Positions 53,513 through 61,849 of a stretch of DNA of 62,955 nt are shown here, in pieces; the first letter of the stretch is position 1; each line of letters starts with the position of its first letter. Below the pieces are notes generated by a model that ran no database searches, had not been told where the DNA came from, and was given only the letters and a program-made list of their open reading frames with translations. The stretch lies in NCBI RefSeq assembly GCF_020711235.1, contig NZ_JAJFAV010000025.1, forward strand, positions 1 through 62,955, given 5' to 3'. Made by a program: the position numbers and the translations under genes. The stretch is from Hymenobacter sp. 15J16-1T3B. GTDB taxonomy: Bacteria; Bacteroidota; Bacteroidia; Cytophagales; Hymenobacteraceae.

Positions 53513-54879
53513 GTGGCGGCAGCGGTCAGCGTATGTTGGGTGTAGAACGTAAGGGTCTGAATCTGGGTGCGAGCCTCGGCGCCGTAGTAGAGGCGGGCCT
53601 GCCAGTGGCCGCCGGGCAGCGGCACCAGCAGCCCCAGGCCCAGGCGGCGGCGCAGCGGGTCGAGCAGGTTGTACACGTAGGCGCCGTCCTGGTCGGCCAG
53701 CACGGGCACGCGGCCCCAGCCGGCGTAGCCCTCCGCCCAAAGGCGCGAGGCCAGGCGCCCGCCCGCGCCCACCAGCACGTGCGGGTAGGTGCGCCCGGCC
53801 GAATGCACGAAGGCCGCGCGCGTGAAGCCGTAGAGGCGCAAGGTGCCCAAGGGCAGCACCGTCAGCTGCAGCTCGGTCTGGGTGCGGCTGGTGTCGGTGA
53901 GGCGGCCGGCGTAGAGGCCGGCCTGCAGCTGCCAGGTGGGCCGCACGTAGCGCAGGGCCGCGTAGCCGAGGTGGCCGGGGTAGCGCGTCTCGTGGAAGCG
54001 GCTGCCCGTGAAGTGGTAGCCCAGGCGGCCCTGCAGCTGCAGCGGCAGCGGCACGGTGAGCAGGGCTTGGTAGTCGAACTGCCGCACCGACACCCAACTG
54101 GGCCGCCCCGGCTCGGGGCCCGGTAAGGGGCGTGGGTCGGGTGGGGGCAAGGCCACGCGCACCTGCTGGGCGTAGTGCGACACGGCCTGCCAGAGCGCCC
54201 AGCCCCCGCCCAGCTGGCTGCCCACGCCCAGGCGGGCGAAACTGGCGGCGCTGCGGTCGGCCGAGCTGGGCCACTGCCCGCCCAGCTCCACTTCGACGCG
54301 GGCCACGGCGCGCGGGCTCAGGTGCAGCGCCCGCCGCAGCGAGTCGGACACGGGCCGCGCCAGCTGGGCGGCGGTTTCGCGCTGGTTCAGGGCGAGCCAG
54401 CCGTAGGCCAGGCCCAGGCCGGTGAGCGGGTCGGCGGCGTTGGCCCGCCGGGCGCGTTCGTAGTGCCCGATGGCCTCGGCGGACCGGCCGCGCAGCGCCG
54501 CGGCGTAGCCCAGGCGCTGGCGCAGTCCCGGGTAGTCGAGGCCCAGCGCCAGGGCGCGGCGGCCCGCCGAATCCAGCGCCGCCCAGCGGCCCCGGGCCAG
54601 CAGCGCCGCCGTCAGGCTGTCGGCGTAGGCGTAGTCCGATAGGTCCTGGGGGCCGGTGCGCTGGGGCCGGCGCACCGAATCGGCGGCCGGCGCCGGCGCA
54701 GCGGGCTCTACCACCAGGCTGTCGGCCCCGGGGGCTTGAAGGGTATCGGGCGCGAGCGGCTCCACCACCAGGCTATCGGGCCGGGTGGGCGGCGTGGTTT
54801 GGGCCGCGGCGGGGCGCAGGCCGGGCCCGAGCAGCAAGCCGAGCCAGAGCAGGGGCAGGATCAGGCGACGGAGCGGCAT
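53500..54879 (-). CDS. Probable outer-membrane beta-barrel protein with N-terminal TPR-like segment, function unknown
   Basis: A 459-residue protein with a signal peptide (LILPLLWLGLLLGPGLRPAAAQ), a Pro/Asp/Val-rich stretch, a helical TPR-like part (about 80-175), and a C-terminal half of alternating hydrophobic/aromatic beta strands (for example FDYQALLTVPLPLQLQGRLG and WQARLYYGAEARTQI) ending in TW, as outer-membrane proteins often do. No named family. It overlaps the UT-M23 gene by 19 bp at its start and the TPR gene by 13 bp at its end. Confidence 0.72.
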   Translation of the reverse strand: MPLRRLILPLLWLGLLLGPGLRPAAAQTTPPTRPDSLVVEPLAPDTLQAPGADSLVVEPAAPAPAADSVRRPQRTGPQDLSDYAYADSLTAALLARGRWAALDSAGRRALALGLDYPGLRQRLGYAAALRGRSAEAIGHYERARRANAADPLTGLGLAYGWLALNQRETAAQLARPVSDSLRRALHLSPRAVARVEVELGGQWPSSADRSAASFARLGVGSQLGGGWALWQAVSHYAQQVRVALPPPDPRPLPGPEPGRPSWVSVRQFDYQALLTVPLPLQLQGRLGYHFTGSRFHETRYPGHLGYAALRYVRPTWQLQAGLYAGRLTDTSRTQTELQLTVLPLGTLRLYGFTRAAFVHSAGRTYPHVLVGAGGRLASRLWAEGYAGWGRVPVLADQDGAYVYNLLDPLRRRLGLGLLVPLPGGHWQARLYYGAEARTQIQTLTFYTQHTLTAAATWTW

Positions 54880-57053
54880 ACGAAGCGAAGGGGCGAAGAC
54901 TGATCGGGAAGCAGCACGCTGAAGCCGGCCAGGGTGCCCGCGGCCAGCTCGAGGTCAGCCTGTTGCAGCGGGCGCACGCGGCCGAAGTAGCGCAGTTCGG
55001 CGCGGCTGCTGAGCTGCAGGCGGCGCGGGTGGTAGGCGTCGTCGGCGCCGTGGTAGCGCAGGGCAAAAGTCGGCCGGATGAAGCGCACAAACGGCGCCAC
55101 CGCGTCCTGGGCCCACTTCAGCGCGGGGTTGCGCACCAGGGTCAGCGGGAAAGCGTCGAGCAGCTCGGCCTGGGGCTGGTAGCTGAGCAGCACGCGGTAG
55201 GCGGCGCGGTAAAACAGGTAGAGCCAGGCCGACTCCGGGCCGTAGTAGGCCGTGAAGTTGAAGGCCGCGGCAGTGCGCTCAAAGTAAGCCACGGCGCCCG
55301 AGTGGTGGCAGTACAGGTAGGTTTTGTTGTAGGCGTCGGTGAAAACTTCCCAGCGCTGGGCCGGCGCGGCGGCGTCGTTGGCATCGAGCACGTCGAGGCG
55401 GAAGCCGGGCGGCAGGTCGAAAGCTTGGTGGAGCAGCGGGCTGAGCGGTAGATTTTGCACGGTTTCGCCCTCGGCGGGCACCTGAAAGCTGCGCACCGCC
55501 GCGCCGCTGAGGTAGTAGGCCAGCGGGTAGGCCAGGGTACGCGAGCCGATGTAGGGCGTGGCCTGCACCTGGAAGTGCACGTGCGGCTCGGCCGAACGAC
55601 CCGAGTTGCCGCAGGTGCCGAGCAGGTCGCCGCGGCGCACCCGGTCGCCGGGCTGCAGACTGGTGCTATGGGGCCGCAGGTGCGAGACCTTGCTGAACAG
55701 GCCCGGCTGGTGCTCCAGCACCACGGTATTGCCCCAGTTCTGGCGTGTGTTTACCTGCCCCACGGGGTTGTCGTCGATGTGCGAGACGACCACCACCACC
55801 ACGCCGTCGGCCGGGGCCAGCACCGGCTTGTTGTAGCAGTAGTAGTCGGCCAGGTTGGCGCCGCTGCCGCGGTAGGTGCGCCCGTCTGCGTCGCGGATCA
55901 TGAAGTCCAGGGCCTGGGCCCATTCGCCCTGGTGCGTGGGCAGGCCGTCGTAGCCCTGCGTCACCTGCCACTCGCCCAGGAAGGGGAGGCTCAGGTGCAC
56001 GTACAGCTGACTTTGCAGCCGCTCCCGGTCGTTGGTGTAGGCGTAAAGGTTGCGCTCGGGCGAGTAGCGCTGAATGGGCGTGAGCGGCAGCCAGTGGCCG
56101 TGCTGGCGCAGCAGCAGCACGTAGAGAAACAGCTGCGACACCAGGCAAAACGGCAGCGAAAACGCCGGCAGCCCCAGCCGGGCCAGCAGCGCCGTCAGCC
56201 CCGCCACCAGCACCGCCGTGATGGGCACGCTCAGCAGCGCCCACAGGTAGGAAGCCGCCGAGGGAATGACGAACACCCCGCCCACCGCCACGGCCGCCAT
56301 AATGTAGTTGGCGCCGAGGTTGTAGTGGTTGATGCCGTCCTGGTACACGCCCGTGGCCATGCCGAAGGCGTAAGCCCCCAAAAACGCCACCACCGACAAG
56401 GAAAACGCAATGCGGGAATGCCACAGCAATCCGGCAGCCATGAGCAAGCCCACCAGCGGGCTGTCCTGAAAAAACACCGAACTCAGGGCCCGCAGGTAGG
56501 TGTCGGGCATGAGCGGCAGGTGCCAGCCGTTGAGCCAGTGAATGACGTGCAGCAGCGGCGCGCCGCCCACGGCGTACATTTCGTTGAGCCAGTAGATGCC
56601 CCGCTCGTTCAGGGCCAAGGCGTGAAACTGCTCGGCCGCGGGCGTGAGCAGCCAGATGACGCCCAAAAACGGCAAGGACAGCGGCGGGAGGCCTTTGTGC
56701 CCCAGCCAGCCGCCCAGGGCCACCGTCAGCAGCAGGGCAAACAGGGCCCCCACCAGCAACACCAGTCCGAAGGCCCAGCCCGGCTCGTAGAACGTACCCA
56801 GGGCCAGGCCCACCAGCAGGGCGTTGAAGCCGTAGCCGCCGGTGGCCAGCACTTCCCGATTAAAACCCATCAGCCAGCCCGCGCCCACCGCCAGCCCCGT
56901 TGCCGCCAGCCCGGCCGCGCCTGCGCCGGGATTGGCAAACGAGAGCAGCAGCAGCAGAGCCGCAAAGCCCCGGTGCTGGGAGAAGAAAACCAGGCTGTAG
57001 CTGCGCAACACGGCCAAAGCGAGGGTGCGCAGGGTCGTATTGGCTGGGAACAT
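54861..57053 (-). CDS. Urea-transporter-like membrane domain fused to an M23 metallopeptidase domain
   Basis: A 730-residue protein. Residues about 10-320 form ten or so transmembrane helices with the two-fold repeat of the urea transporter family: LPPLSLPF in the first half and LPAFSLPF in the second are its LPxxTxPF signatures with Ser for Thr; GFNALLVGLALGTFY is another family segment. Residues about 365-515 form a LytM/M23 peptidase with a complete set of candidate ligands: HQGEWAQALDF, HLRPHS and EPHVHFQ. The C-terminal 215 residues are beta-rich and of unknown fold. The M23 part presumably faces the periplasm and may cut peptidoglycan or a peptide. First gene of a tightly overlapping three-gene operon. 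Confidence 0.85.
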   Translation of the reverse strand: MFPANTTLRTLALAVLRSYSLVFFSQHRGFAALLLLLSFANPGAGAAGLAATGLAVGAGWLMGFNREVLATGGYGFNALLVGLALGTFYEPGWAFGLVLLVGALFALLLTVALGGWLGHKGLPPLSLPFLGVIWLLTPAAEQFHALALNERGIYWLNEMYAVGGAPLLHVIHWLNGWHLPLMPDTYLRALSSVFFQDSPLVGLLMAAGLLWHSRIAFSLSVVAFLGAYAFGMATGVYQDGINHYNLGANYIMAAVAVGGVFVIPSAASYLWALLSVPITAVLVAGLTALLARLGLPAFSLPFCLVSQLFLYVLLLRQHGHWLPLTPIQRYSPERNLYAYTNDRERLQSQLYVHLSLPFLGEWQVTQGYDGLPTHQGEWAQALDFMIRDADGRTYRGSGANLADYYCYNKPVLAPADGVVVVVVSHIDDNPVGQVNTRQNWGNTVVLEHQPGLFSKVSHLRPHSTSLQPGDRVRRGDLLGTCGNSGRSAEPHVHFQVQATPYIGSRTLAYPLAYYLSGAAVRSFQVPAEGETVQNLPLSPLLHQAFDLPPGFRLDVLDANDAAAPAQRWEVFTDAYNKTYLYCHHSGAVAYFERTAAAFNFTAYYGPESAWLYLFYRAAYRVLLSYQPQAELLDAFPLTLVRNPALKWAQDAVAPFVRFIRPTFALRYHGADDAYHPRRLQLSSRAELRYFGRVRPLQQADLELAAGTLAGFSVLLPDQSSPLRFVCRSVA

Positions 57054-57148
57054 TGGCGGGCCTCGCCGCCCAGCTTCCGCTCAAAAGGAGCGAGGAAGCC
57101 GAAGCGGCGCGAATGATGATTATAGGTGGAAAAGCAAATGTAGAACGG

Positions 57149-57182
57149 GCGGGGCTGCGCAGCGCGAGCGGAGCAGCCCCGC
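57149..57182. terminator. GC-rich hairpin between the PLP-decarboxylase gene and the UT-M23 gene
   Basis: A 10-bp perfect stem GCGGGGCTGC / GCAGCCCCGC with a 14-nt loop, 20 bp beyond the stop of the decarboxylase-like gene. It has no strong T tract. Confidence 0.55.
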
Positions 57183-57201
57183 GGGCGTCAGCACGACATC
57201 A

Positions 57202-58608
57202 TCAGGGCCTCGTCGTGGCCTGTGAAGGACGCCCGCCCGCAGTCGGCGAGGTGCCCGGGGCGGAAGGGCTCAGGTGAGTCGGCATTTCCTCCAGCTGCTG
57301 CAGGTAGTCCAGCGTTTCGGCCTGCCGAATGCGGTGGGGGCGGCCCTGCTCGTCGAGCAGCACCACGGCCGGGCGCAGGGTGATAAACTGCATCCACTGC
57401 GTCATGTTGTAGGCGCCCACTTTGTGCACCACCACTTGGTCACCGCGGCTGAGCAGGGGCAGGTTCACGCTTTCGCGCAGCACGTCGATGTTCATGCACA
57501 GCGGGCCGTAGAGCACCGTGTCCTCGGTGTGCTGCGAGAAGTCCCCGGCCGGGCTGATTTTGTGGTCGTACCAGAAGGAGGTGAAGAGCACGTTCACCCC
57601 GAAGTCGAGGATGGTGGCGCGGCGGCCGTCGGCGAGGCGCTTGGTGGCCAGCACCGTGCCCAGCAGGTAGCCCGCGTCGTCGACGAGCAGGCGGCCGGCT
57701 TCGAGCACGAGCAGCGGCAGCTCGTCTTGGCGGAAGCCGGCGCGCTGCAGGGTGTCGGCAATGACCTCGGCAAACTCGTCGATGCCCGGTGCGGTGTCGG
57801 TGCCGGGCAGGTAGGCGCCCTTCAGGGTATTGGTCGACGGGAAGCCGCCGCCCAGGTCGAGGTACTGAATCGGGGTGTTCAGCTGGGTGCGGCAGCTCCA
57901 GGCCAAGTCGGCCAACTTCTGCGCGGCCACGCCGTAGGGCTTGGTGCTCAGTAGGTAGGTGCCCAGGTGGCAGTGCAGCCCCACCAGTTCCAGCCGCCCC
58001 GAGCCCACGATGCGGCCAATGGCGTTCCAGGCCTGCCCGTTTTCCAGGTTGAAGCCGAACCGGTCCCACTGCGGGTACACGCCCGCGTCGAGGTTGACGC
58101 GCACGGCCACCCGCGGCCGGCGCGGCAGCGTGGCGGCCACGTCCAGCAGCTCGTACAGCTCGTCGAAGTGGTCGAGGTGAATCACCGAGTCCAGCGCGCA
58201 GGCCCGCTCCAGCTCGGCCCGCGACTTGCTCGGCCCGTTGAAGATGATCTGCGGCCCCGGCACCCCGTTGAGCAGGGCCTTTTCGTACTCGAAGCCCGAC
58301 ACCACCTCGGCCCAGGCGCCTTCCTGGTGAAACACTCGGCACACGGCGTTGAGGTAGTTGGTTTTGTACGACCACGCAAACTGCACCCGCGGGTAGCGCG
58401 TGCGAAAGGCCCGCACGGCCTGCTGATAATTGCGCCGCAGTTGCCGCTCGCTGAGCACGAACAGCGGGGAGCCGAACTCACCGAGCAAGTCCTTCACCGG
58501 CGCCCCGTCGATGTCGGGTACCGGCTGGGTTTCGGTGCGGGCGCCAAACTTGTTGAGCGGCCCGGCGCTGAGCTTTTTGATGAGCGGCCGTTCGTAGCGT
58601 TGTTTCAT
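57202..58608 (-). CDS. Fold type III PLP enzyme, decarboxylase/racemase-like
   Basis: A 468-residue protein of the alanine racemase / diaminopimelate-ornithine decarboxylase fold, started at the ATG at 58608. The PLP Lys is in FAWSYKTNYLNAVC, the phosphate-binding GGGF in LDLGGGFPSTN, and later EAGRLLVDDAGYLLGT and GPLCMNIDVL with the decarboxylase-type Cys/Asp pair. The end of the core, GAYNMTQWMQF, is close to biosynthetic decarboxylases. The C-terminal tail is low-complexity. The substrate is not known. It follows the ATP-grasp gene by 107 bp of repeat-containing sequence. Confidence 0.85.
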   Translation of the reverse strand: MKQRYERPLIKKLSAGPLNKFGARTETQPVPDIDGAPVKDLLGEFGSPLFVLSERQLRRNYQQAVRAFRTRYPRVQFAWSYKTNYLNAVCRVFHQEGAWAEVVSGFEYEKALLNGVPGPQIIFNGPSKSRAELERACALDSVIHLDHFDELYELLDVAATLPRRPRVAVRVNLDAGVYPQWDRFGFNLENGQAWNAIGRIVGSGRLELVGLHCHLGTYLLSTKPYGVAAQKLADLAWSCRTQLNTPIQYLDLGGGFPSTNTLKGAYLPGTDTAPGIDEFAEVIADTLQRAGFRQDELPLLVLEAGRLLVDDAGYLLGTVLATKRLADGRRATILDFGVNVLFTSFWYDHKISPAGDFSQHTEDTVLYGPLCMNIDVLRESVNLPLLSRGDQVVVHKVGAYNMTQWMQFITLRPAVVLLDEQGRPHRIRQAETLDYLQQLEEMPTHLSPSAPGTSPTAGGRPSQATTRP

Positions 58609-58620
58609 GGGTGGGAATAT

Positions 58621-58719
58621 GTAGCGCGAACTTTCAGTTTGCGTAGCGCGGAACGATGGGGAAGCGGCGGGGTTCGACCAGAAAGCAGCGGGAATACGCG
58701 AACCAAAAGTTCGCGCTAC
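58621..58719. repeat. Inverted repeat inserted between the ATP-grasp and decarboxylase genes
   Basis: Arms GTAGCGCGAACTTTCAGTTT at 58621 and its inverted copy ending at 58719 (25 bp each, a few mismatches). The stop codon of the ATP-grasp gene lies inside the right arm. Confidence 0.8.
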
Positions 58720-59777
58720 AGCTCGCCGAAAGCAGAAATCTGGTGAAACTCGTGGTTGTCGGTAATCAGGTCCCAGGCGTAGCGGATAAACATGCGGCCC
58801 ACGGCGTACTCCGTCCACGGATAAACCGGCAAGCCCAGGGCCAAGCGCACCAGCGCGGCGGGTTGGTTTTGGCCCGCCGCCACCGTCAGGTAAATCCAGG
58901 CCGGAAAGCGCGGGTTGATTTCCAGGACGAACAGCCGCCCGTCGGCCGCACGCATCAGTTCCAGCTCGCAGCCGCCGCGCCAACCGGTGCGCTCCACGAA
59001 GCGGCGCGCCAGCTGCAGCAGCGTCTCGTCTTCCAGGGTGATGCCGGCCCAGGCCTTGCCCTTGTCGGTGATGTAGAGCTTGCGCATGGGCACCGCGCTC
59101 AGGGTGCGGCCGGTGCCGTCGCCCAGGGCCGCCACGTTGATTTCGTGGCCCTGCACAAATTCTTGGGCAATAACCGGCAGCCCCCACTTGGCGCTGATCT
59201 GGTGAAAGGCCTTGCGCGCTTGCTCCAGGGTGTGGGCCACCGTCGCGTCGTAAAACTTGCCCTTGACCACCAGCGGGTAGCCCAGCTGCTCGGCCGCCTG
59301 GGCCAGCTCGTCGGCGCGGTGCAGGAGGTGCTGCTGGGGCACCAGCAGGCCGTGCGCTTCCCCGAAGGCGCGCAGGTTGAGCTTGTCGCGGGCTTCGAGC
59401 TGCTCCAGCGTGGGCAGAAAGGTGCGGATGCCCAGCGCCGCCAGCCGCGGGGCCAGGCGCACGAAATTGGGCAGCTCCGCGTCGAAGTTCGGGATGATAA
59501 CGTCCAGGCCCTCCCGCTCGTGAATCTCGCCGAGGCGCTCCAGCAGCACCTGCGTGCCGGCCGAAGGGTAGGGTAGCTGGTAGGTCTTGTCGACCACGTC
59601 GTGCATGTAAATGCCCGGCTCCAGCGCCTCGTAGCTCAGCCCGATGATGCGCACCGTAAAGTCCGGGCTTTCGCGCAGGGCGCGGATGACCGCCACGCCC
59701 GGGCCGGGGCTGTCGATGGCGTTCAGGCCCGTCACGCCGATGACGTAGCGCGGGCGGTGGTCGGCAGCGGGGCTCAT
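58716..59777 (-). CDS. ATP-grasp ligase-like protein
   Basis: A 353-residue protein with the ATP-grasp fold of carbamoyl-phosphate-synthase or D-Ala-D-Ala-ligase type: pre-domain YVIGVTGLNAIDSPG, ATP-binding PLVVKGKFYDATV, and the metal-binding block ELELMRAADGRLFVLEINPRFP. It should form an amide or peptide bond using ATP. It starts directly after the PqqD-like gene's stop with no gap (TAA then ATG), so translation is coupled. Substrates are unknown. Confidence 0.9.
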   Translation of the reverse strand: MSPAADHRPRYVIGVTGLNAIDSPGPGVAVIRALRESPDFTVRIIGLSYEALEPGIYMHDVVDKTYQLPYPSAGTQVLLERLGEIHEREGLDVIIPNFDAELPNFVRLAPRLAALGIRTFLPTLEQLEARDKLNLRAFGEAHGLLVPQQHLLHRADELAQAAEQLGYPLVVKGKFYDATVAHTLEQARKAFHQISAKWGLPVIAQEFVQGHEINVAALGDGTGRTLSAVPMRKLYITDKGKAWAGITLEDETLLQLARRFVERTGWRGGCELELMRAADGRLFVLEINPRFPAWIYLTVAAGQNQPAALVRLALGLPVYPWTEYAVGRMFIRYAWDLITDNHEFHQISAFGEL

Positions 59778-60017
59778 TTAGTCGAGCAGTTGATGGTCGC
59801 GCAGCTGGGCCACGAGGTCGTCCCAGTCCTTTTCCAGCTGGTTGGGTTCCACGTCGTAGCGGTTGAGCAGCAGGGTTTTGATATCGGCCGGGCTGCGGTC
59901 CTGCTTGAGCAGCTGCAGGATTTCGGTGGCCAGGGCATTGGCCGTAAACGAGTCGCCGGTAGCCGGGTTGAAAATGAACCCGGTTTCGCTGGTGGCAATA
60001 TTCTTCTTGAGTTTCAT
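59778..60017 (-). CDS. PqqD-like RRE-type peptide-binding protein
   Basis: A 79-residue protein started at 60017, matching the PqqD/RRE family: MKLKKNIATSETGFIFNP, DSFTANALATEILQLL and the winged-helix-like end EKDWDDLVAQLRDHQLL. PqqD-like domains bind precursor peptides and bring them to modifying enzymes. Here it is encoded right before an ATP-grasp protein. First gene of the cassette; a direct-repeat operator and TATGTTT -7 element lie upstream. Confidence 0.85.
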   Translation of the reverse strand: MKLKKNIATSETGFIFNPATGDSFTANALATEILQLLKQDRSPADIKTLLLNRYDVEPNQLEKDWDDLVAQLRDHQLLD

Positions 60018-60350
60018 AGCAAGGGCGGCCGGAGCCGCCAATCGGAAAAAGACGTCGCCGCGCGGGCGTCATCCAGACCCTAAACATACGACAGGCCGCC
60101 CACCGCGGCGGTTCGCCAATCGACCAGCCCGGCAAATGTGCCGACCATTTTGCCTTGCCGAACGGGCGTGGGCGGGCACGAGCCGCGGCCCGCGCCCACC
60201 TCGCTCAGGTAGCTCCCAATGACCGCGGCCCAGTCGTTACCCGCAAAACCCAAGCCGCGTGACACTCACTCACCGCCACTGTGCGGAGGCGCAAACGCCG
60301 GGACAAAGGCGGCCATCGGGATGCGTAAGGGTGGGTCGGCTAGCGGGTAG
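60018..60350. other. Intergenic region between the PqqD-like gene and the glycosyltransferase gene
   Basis: It holds the promoter and direct-repeat site of the PqqD-like cassette (60081-60147). An open minus-strand frame of 61 codons (60080-60265) spans this promoter but shows no precursor-peptide or coding features. Nothing else recognised. Confidence 0.5.
60081..60147 (-). promoter_or_regulatory. Direct-repeat operator and -7 element of the PqqD-like cassette
   Basis: On the minus strand: TGGTC (60147-60143), 16 bp, TGGTC (60126-60122), 33 bp, then TATGTTTA (60088-60081), 63 bp before the ATG. The half-sites are 21 bp apart, two helical turns. The centre CACATT is also shared with the glycosyltransferase site. 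No -33 TTTG is visible, so an activator is likely needed. Confidence 0.65.
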
Positions 60351-61511
60351 TTAGGCGGCGAGATAGTGCAAAATATCGGTGAGCAGCCGCCCTTGCTGGG
60401 CCGCCGAAAAGTAGCGGCTCAGCTGCGGGTACGGGGCCGACGCCCGGCGCCCGGCTTGCAGCACGGCGCGCACCTGCACGGCGCCAAACGCCACGTCGCG
60501 GGCCGGGAAAAGGTGCTGCAGGCCGGGAAAGTCGGGAGCGGCGGCGCCCTCGGCCGCTACCACCGGGCAGCCCGCGGCCAGAGCCGCCAGCAGCAGCGGG
60601 TCGTAGTCGTCGGTGGGGGCGGGGGAGAGCAGCGCGTCGAGGGCGGGGAAGAGCAGGCCGTCGGCGGCCGGCGCATGAAACGGGCGCAGGTATACCACCT
60701 GCGAAAGGCCCAGCGCCCGGGCGTGCTGGCGCAGCTGCTGCCAGCGCGCGGCGTCGGGCGGGGTGTGCGGGTGCCCCACGATAACCAGTTCGGCGGGCAG
60801 TTGCAGTTCGGTGCGCAGGCGGTAGAGCACTTCCAAGGCAAAGTGCCCGGTGTAGCCGTCGTCGGCCACGCCTAGCAGCGGGGCCGCGGTGGGCAGGTCG
60901 AGCAGGCGGCGGGCCTGAGCAGGCGCGGCGGCCGTCACGCCGGGGGCGGCGCCCGGCAGCCCCGGCGGCACCACCCACAGCTGCCGGGCGTCGAGGCCGG
61001 TGCGCGTTTCCACGGCGCGGGCCGTGCCGGGCAGCGGGGCCAGCCAAGCGTCGAGCGGGCGGCGGCTCAGGCGGGCCCACCACGCGGCCGGCGCCGCCGC
61101 GGCCAAGGGTTCGTGCTGGTGAAACACCAGGCGCAAGCGGCCGCGCAGCAGCAGCTTGGCGGCGCTGGCCACCGGCAAGTCTAGGGCCCGGACGACCAGC
61201 AACGTGCCGATGCGCTGCCGGCGCAGCCAGCGGGCCAGCAGCCAGGCCGCGCGCGGTACACGGCCCAGGCCAAGCGGGCCCGACAACGGCGGCACCGGCA
61301 GCCGAGCGGCGGCGTGGGGGCCCAGGGGTGAAGCGGCTGCCGCCACCAGCAGCACGGATTGCGCCGCGGTGCGCAGCGTGGCGCACAGCCGCAGCAGTTG
61401 CTCTTCGGCCGGGCCCACCGCGGGGGCCAGGCTCAGCACGGCCAAGGGCGCAGCCAGGGTGGCCGGCGCGCCGGGGTGCACAAGAACGGACGGAGAAACA
61501 AAGGCAGACAT
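60351..61511 (-). CDS. Glycosyltransferase (GT4/GT1-like)
   Basis: A 386-residue protein started at 61511. It has the two Rossmann-like halves of GT-B enzymes; the C-terminal half carries LVIVGHPHTPPDA, VVYLRPFHAPAADGLLFPALDALLSPAPTDDYDPLLLAALAAGCPVVAAEG in segments, which include the acceptor/donor-binding region. The usual GT4 EX7E motif is modified (one acidic position retained as Asp). Very Ala/Pro-rich. It probably transfers a sugar to a cell-surface or secondary product. Its promoter shares the direct-repeat operator of the PqqD cassette. Confidence 0.82.
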   Translation of the reverse strand: MSAFVSPSVLVHPGAPATLAAPLAVLSLAPAVGPAEEQLLRLCATLRTAAQSVLLVAAAASPLGPHAAARLPVPPLSGPLGLGRVPRAAWLLARWLRRQRIGTLLVVRALDLPVASAAKLLLRGRLRLVFHQHEPLAAAAPAAWWARLSRRPLDAWLAPLPGTARAVETRTGLDARQLWVVPPGLPGAAPGVTAAAPAQARRLLDLPTAAPLLGVADDGYTGHFALEVLYRLRTELQLPAELVIVGHPHTPPDAARWQQLRQHARALGLSQVVYLRPFHAPAADGLLFPALDALLSPAPTDDYDPLLLAALAAGCPVVAAEGAAAPDFPGLQHLFPARDVAFGAVQVRAVLQAGRRASAPYPQLSRYFSAAQQGRLLTDILHYLAA

Positions 61512-61541
61512 AGCCGGGGCGCGGTCGTCAGGACCACGGCT

Positions 61542-61606
61542 CAAACATAGCCGGGCCCCGGCCGCGGCTTTTGCGCATTGGACCAGCCGCCCGAATGTAT
61601 CGACCA
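61542..61606 (-). promoter_or_regulatory. Direct-repeat operator and -7 element of the glycosyltransferase gene
   Basis: On the minus strand: TGGTC (61606-61602), 16 bp, TGGTC (61585-61581), 31 bp, then TATGTTTG (61549-61542), a perfect TAnnTTTG -7 box, 30 bp before the ATG. The 26-bp motif has 20 matches to the PqqD site. No -33 box at the expected place. Confidence 0.68.
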
Positions 61607-61849
61607 ACGCGGCGCGGCGTCGGCGGCCCGGCCGTTCGGGCGCCGGCCGAGCCGGTGGCGCCAACCAGCCAGAAAAACCCGCCGTTCGTCTAGGTTCAGG
61701 CGCCATTGGGCGAATGGGCAAGCGCGGCGGCTGTTAGTTGCGTTGTTTTACCGCAGGTTTCTGCTCCGCCACTCCCGCGGCCCGCTTCTGCTAGCTCGCT
61801 GAGCCCGGGGCAGTTTCACAAGGAAAACTTTATTGTGTTGGGGAAAAGG

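Noticed and set aside
60080-60265. 61-codon minus-strand frame upstream of the PqqD-like gene, considered as a RiPP precursor peptide
   Set aside because: It spans the direct-repeat operator and the -7 element of the cassette, its end coincides with the promoter, and it lacks a leader/core pattern or conserved core residues.
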